A DNA stretch of 64,000 bases, from assembly GCA_900556625.1 (NCBI GenBank), contig USPQ01000007.1:3741-67740 (forward strand), given 5' to 3'. Shown here in pieces: positions 63,348 to 64,000 of the stretch (position 1 is its first letter; each line of letters starts with the position of its first letter). The notes beneath the pieces were generated by a model. It ran no database searches, was not told the origin of the DNA, and saw nothing but the letters and a program-made list of their open reading frames with translations. A program made the translations under genes and the position numbers. This DNA is from an uncultured Bacteroides sp. (GTDB lineage: Bacteria; Bacteroidota; Bacteroidia; Bacteroidales; Bacteroidaceae).

Positions 63348-63379
63348 TTTGGAAGTATCAAACAAATGCTTTAATTTTG
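63348..63379 (+). promoter_or_regulatory. Promoter of the his leader (copy 1)
   Basis: TTTG (63348-63351), a 20-bp spacer and TAATTTTG (63372-63379), 21 bases before the leader ATG. Confidence 0.7.
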
Positions 63380-63399
63380 TCGCAGTTAATAATTGAATT

Positions 63400-63447
63400 A
63401 TGAAATATACAGCTACACATCATCATCATCATTTTCCTGACGAATAA
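63400..63447 (+). CDS. hisL: His-rich leader peptide, attenuator of a his operon (copy 1)
   Basis: A 15-codon ORF translating to MKYTATHHHHHFPDE, with five consecutive His codons (63418-63432). It is preceded by a two-element promoter and followed by a rho-independent terminator and a competing antiterminator segment. This is the classical ribosome-mediated attenuation layout of histidine biosynthesis: scarcity of charged His-tRNA stalls the ribosome on the His run and lets the operon be transcribed. hisG and the rest are expected beyond the window. Confidence 0.88.
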   Translation: MKYTATHHHHHFPDE

Positions 63448-63449
63448 CT

Positions 63450-63504
63450 CGGTAGGCGTGGATGATATTGTATATCTCTATATAACGATAACGAAGGCTT
63501 GCCG
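63450..63504 (+). promoter_or_regulatory. Antiterminator pairing of the his attenuator (copy 1)
   Basis: CGGTAGGC at 63450-63457 can pair fully (including G-U pairs) with GCTTGCCG at 63497-63504, which is the left arm of the terminator. A ribosome that reaches the stop at 63445-63447 would cover the first segment and allow termination; one stalled at the His codons would leave it free to form the antiterminator. Confidence 0.65.
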
Positions 63505-63527
63505 AATACGGTAAGCCTTTTTTATTT
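63494..63527 (+). terminator. Terminator of the his attenuator (copy 1)
   Basis: AAGGCTTGCCG pairs with CGGTAAGCCTT (11 bp, one G-U) around AATA, followed by TTTTTATTTT. Confidence 0.92.
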
Positions 63528-63532
63528 TACTC

Positions 63533-63785
63533 AGTAACCTCGAAAATGGAAACCCGCTACCGGAAACCAATCGATACGAAAGACTCCCATGTCGTGTTGC
63601 GTGCATCCATCAAAGAAATAAAGCGGAACATTGTCATCATTGAAGCGAAGCTGTATAATAAGGATGGCGAAGTATGTACGGAAGCCGTTTGTACCTATTT
63701 CACATTTCCGCAGGAAAAAGCGAAGAAAGAGATGCATTTTCTTCAGTGCGATGTAGAACCGGAAGAAATATTGCCTTTAATTTGA
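63533..63785 (+). pseudogene. Duplicated 3' fragment of the thioesterase gene
   Basis: The second tandem unit begins within the thioesterase gene and repeats its last 84 codons through the same stop codon. The hotdog HGG/catalytic segment is not included, and no promoter or start is supplied, although an internal ATG at 63546 keeps the frame open. It is a by-product of the duplication (or of misassembly), not a gene. Confidence 0.9.
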
Positions 63786-63814
63786 AATAAAAACTTATTT
63801 TTTTGTGATAAATG

Positions 63815-63846
63815 TTTGGAAGTATCAAACAAATGCTTTAATTTTG
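63815..63846 (+). promoter_or_regulatory. Promoter of the his leader (copy 2)
   Basis: Exact copy of the elements at 63348-63379, shifted by 467 bp. Confidence 0.65.
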
Positions 63847-63866
63847 TCGCAGTTAATAATTGAATT

Positions 63867-63914
63867 ATGAAATATACAGCTACACATCATCATCATCATT
63901 TTCCTGACGAATAA
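63867..63914 (+). CDS. hisL: His-rich leader peptide (copy 2)
   Basis: Identical to 63400-63447: 15 codons with five consecutive His. If the duplication is real, this copy would be the one next to the biosynthetic genes, and the promoter of copy 1 would have to read through one extra terminator. Confidence 0.8.
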   Translation: MKYTATHHHHHFPDE

Positions 63915-63960
63915 CTCGGTAGGCGTGGATGATATTGTATATCTCTATATAACGATAACG

Positions 63961-63994
63961 AAGGCTTGCCGAATACGGTAAGCCTTTTTTATTT
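63961..63994 (+). terminator. Terminator of the his attenuator (copy 2)
   Basis: Exact copy of the hairpin at 63494-63527, ending six bases before the window end. Confidence 0.88.
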
Positions 63995-64000
63995 TACTCA

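Larger units (their letters stand above)
63066..63999 (+). repeat. Perfect 467-bp tandem duplication
   Basis: Bases 63066-63532 recur at 63533-63999 without a difference seen by eye; base 64000 would begin a third unit. Each unit contains the 3' half of the thioesterase gene, a promoter, the His-rich leader peptide and its terminator. The first unit is joined to the intact upstream thioesterase; the second begins in mid-gene. Confidence 0.95.

Noticed and set aside
63415..63432. CAT trinucleotide run as a simple microsatellite
   Set aside because: It is in frame within a leader ORF followed by a terminator and antiterminator, so selection for His codons explains it better.

Overview
The window is chromosomal DNA from a gut Bacteroides, most like the B. 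ovatus / B. xylanisolvens / B. thetaiotaomicron group. The main signs are a SusC/SusD polysaccharide utilization locus (PUL), many lipoproteins with short N-terminal signals, the Bacteroides -7 promoter element TAnnTTTG before many genes, and paralogous lineage families (DUF4251, fimbrillin-like, NigD-like, GGGtGRT protein). The species assignment is inference. No rRNA, tRNA, CRISPR array or intact insertion sequence was found.

Positions 1-20062 (all plus strand) hold one PUL: a GH127-type enzyme truncated by the window start, a serine hydrolase, a heparinase II/III-type lyase, a membrane-spanning sensor with an AraC DNA-binding domain, an orphan ECF sigma factor, SusC, SusD, an Ig-like surface glycan-binding lipoprotein, an alginate-lyase-superfamily enzyme (PL38-like), a GH43 and a GH88. 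Two lyase folds plus a GH88 unsaturated uronyl hydrolase point to an acidic, uronate-containing glycan carrying arabinose or xylose. Control is unusual: the sensor lacks the histidine kinase and receiver of a hybrid two-component system, and the sigma factor has no adjacent anti-sigma gene.

Positions 20157-46789 are mostly housekeeping and envelope genes, largely on the minus strand: NlpE-like lipoprotein, CorC-type protein, M48 protease with a TonB-dependent receptor, an S41-like lipoprotein whose catalytic serine is replaced by glycine, MnmA, a LuxR-type regulator, DUF4251, NhaC, PbpC with an alpha-2-macroglobulin, LytTR and AraC regulators, and the NifU-like/GGGtGRT pair. Upstream of the DMP19-like gene lies an 890-base intergenic region with a 4 x 21-bp palindromic array and a separate cluster of phased TATTGTCA boxes.

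Positions 46872-57225 carry a NigD-like lipoprotein, Yip1-family protein, SmpB, a MetH lacking the reactivation domain, a small symporter accessory protein next to a decayed sodium:solute symporter, MltF, Udk, a Dabb protein and a DsbD-like protein. Positions 57569-59211 are an AbiE-type toxin-antitoxin pair flanked by a remnant-like block. The right end has a DUF2490 barrel, a fimbrillin/FISUMP lipoprotein and a thioesterase, followed by a His-rich leader peptide with a classical terminator/antiterminator: the attenuator expected for a his operon lying beyond the window. The last 467-bp unit (3' end of the thioesterase plus the whole attenuator) is present twice in perfect tandem, and the window stops almost exactly at the unit boundary.
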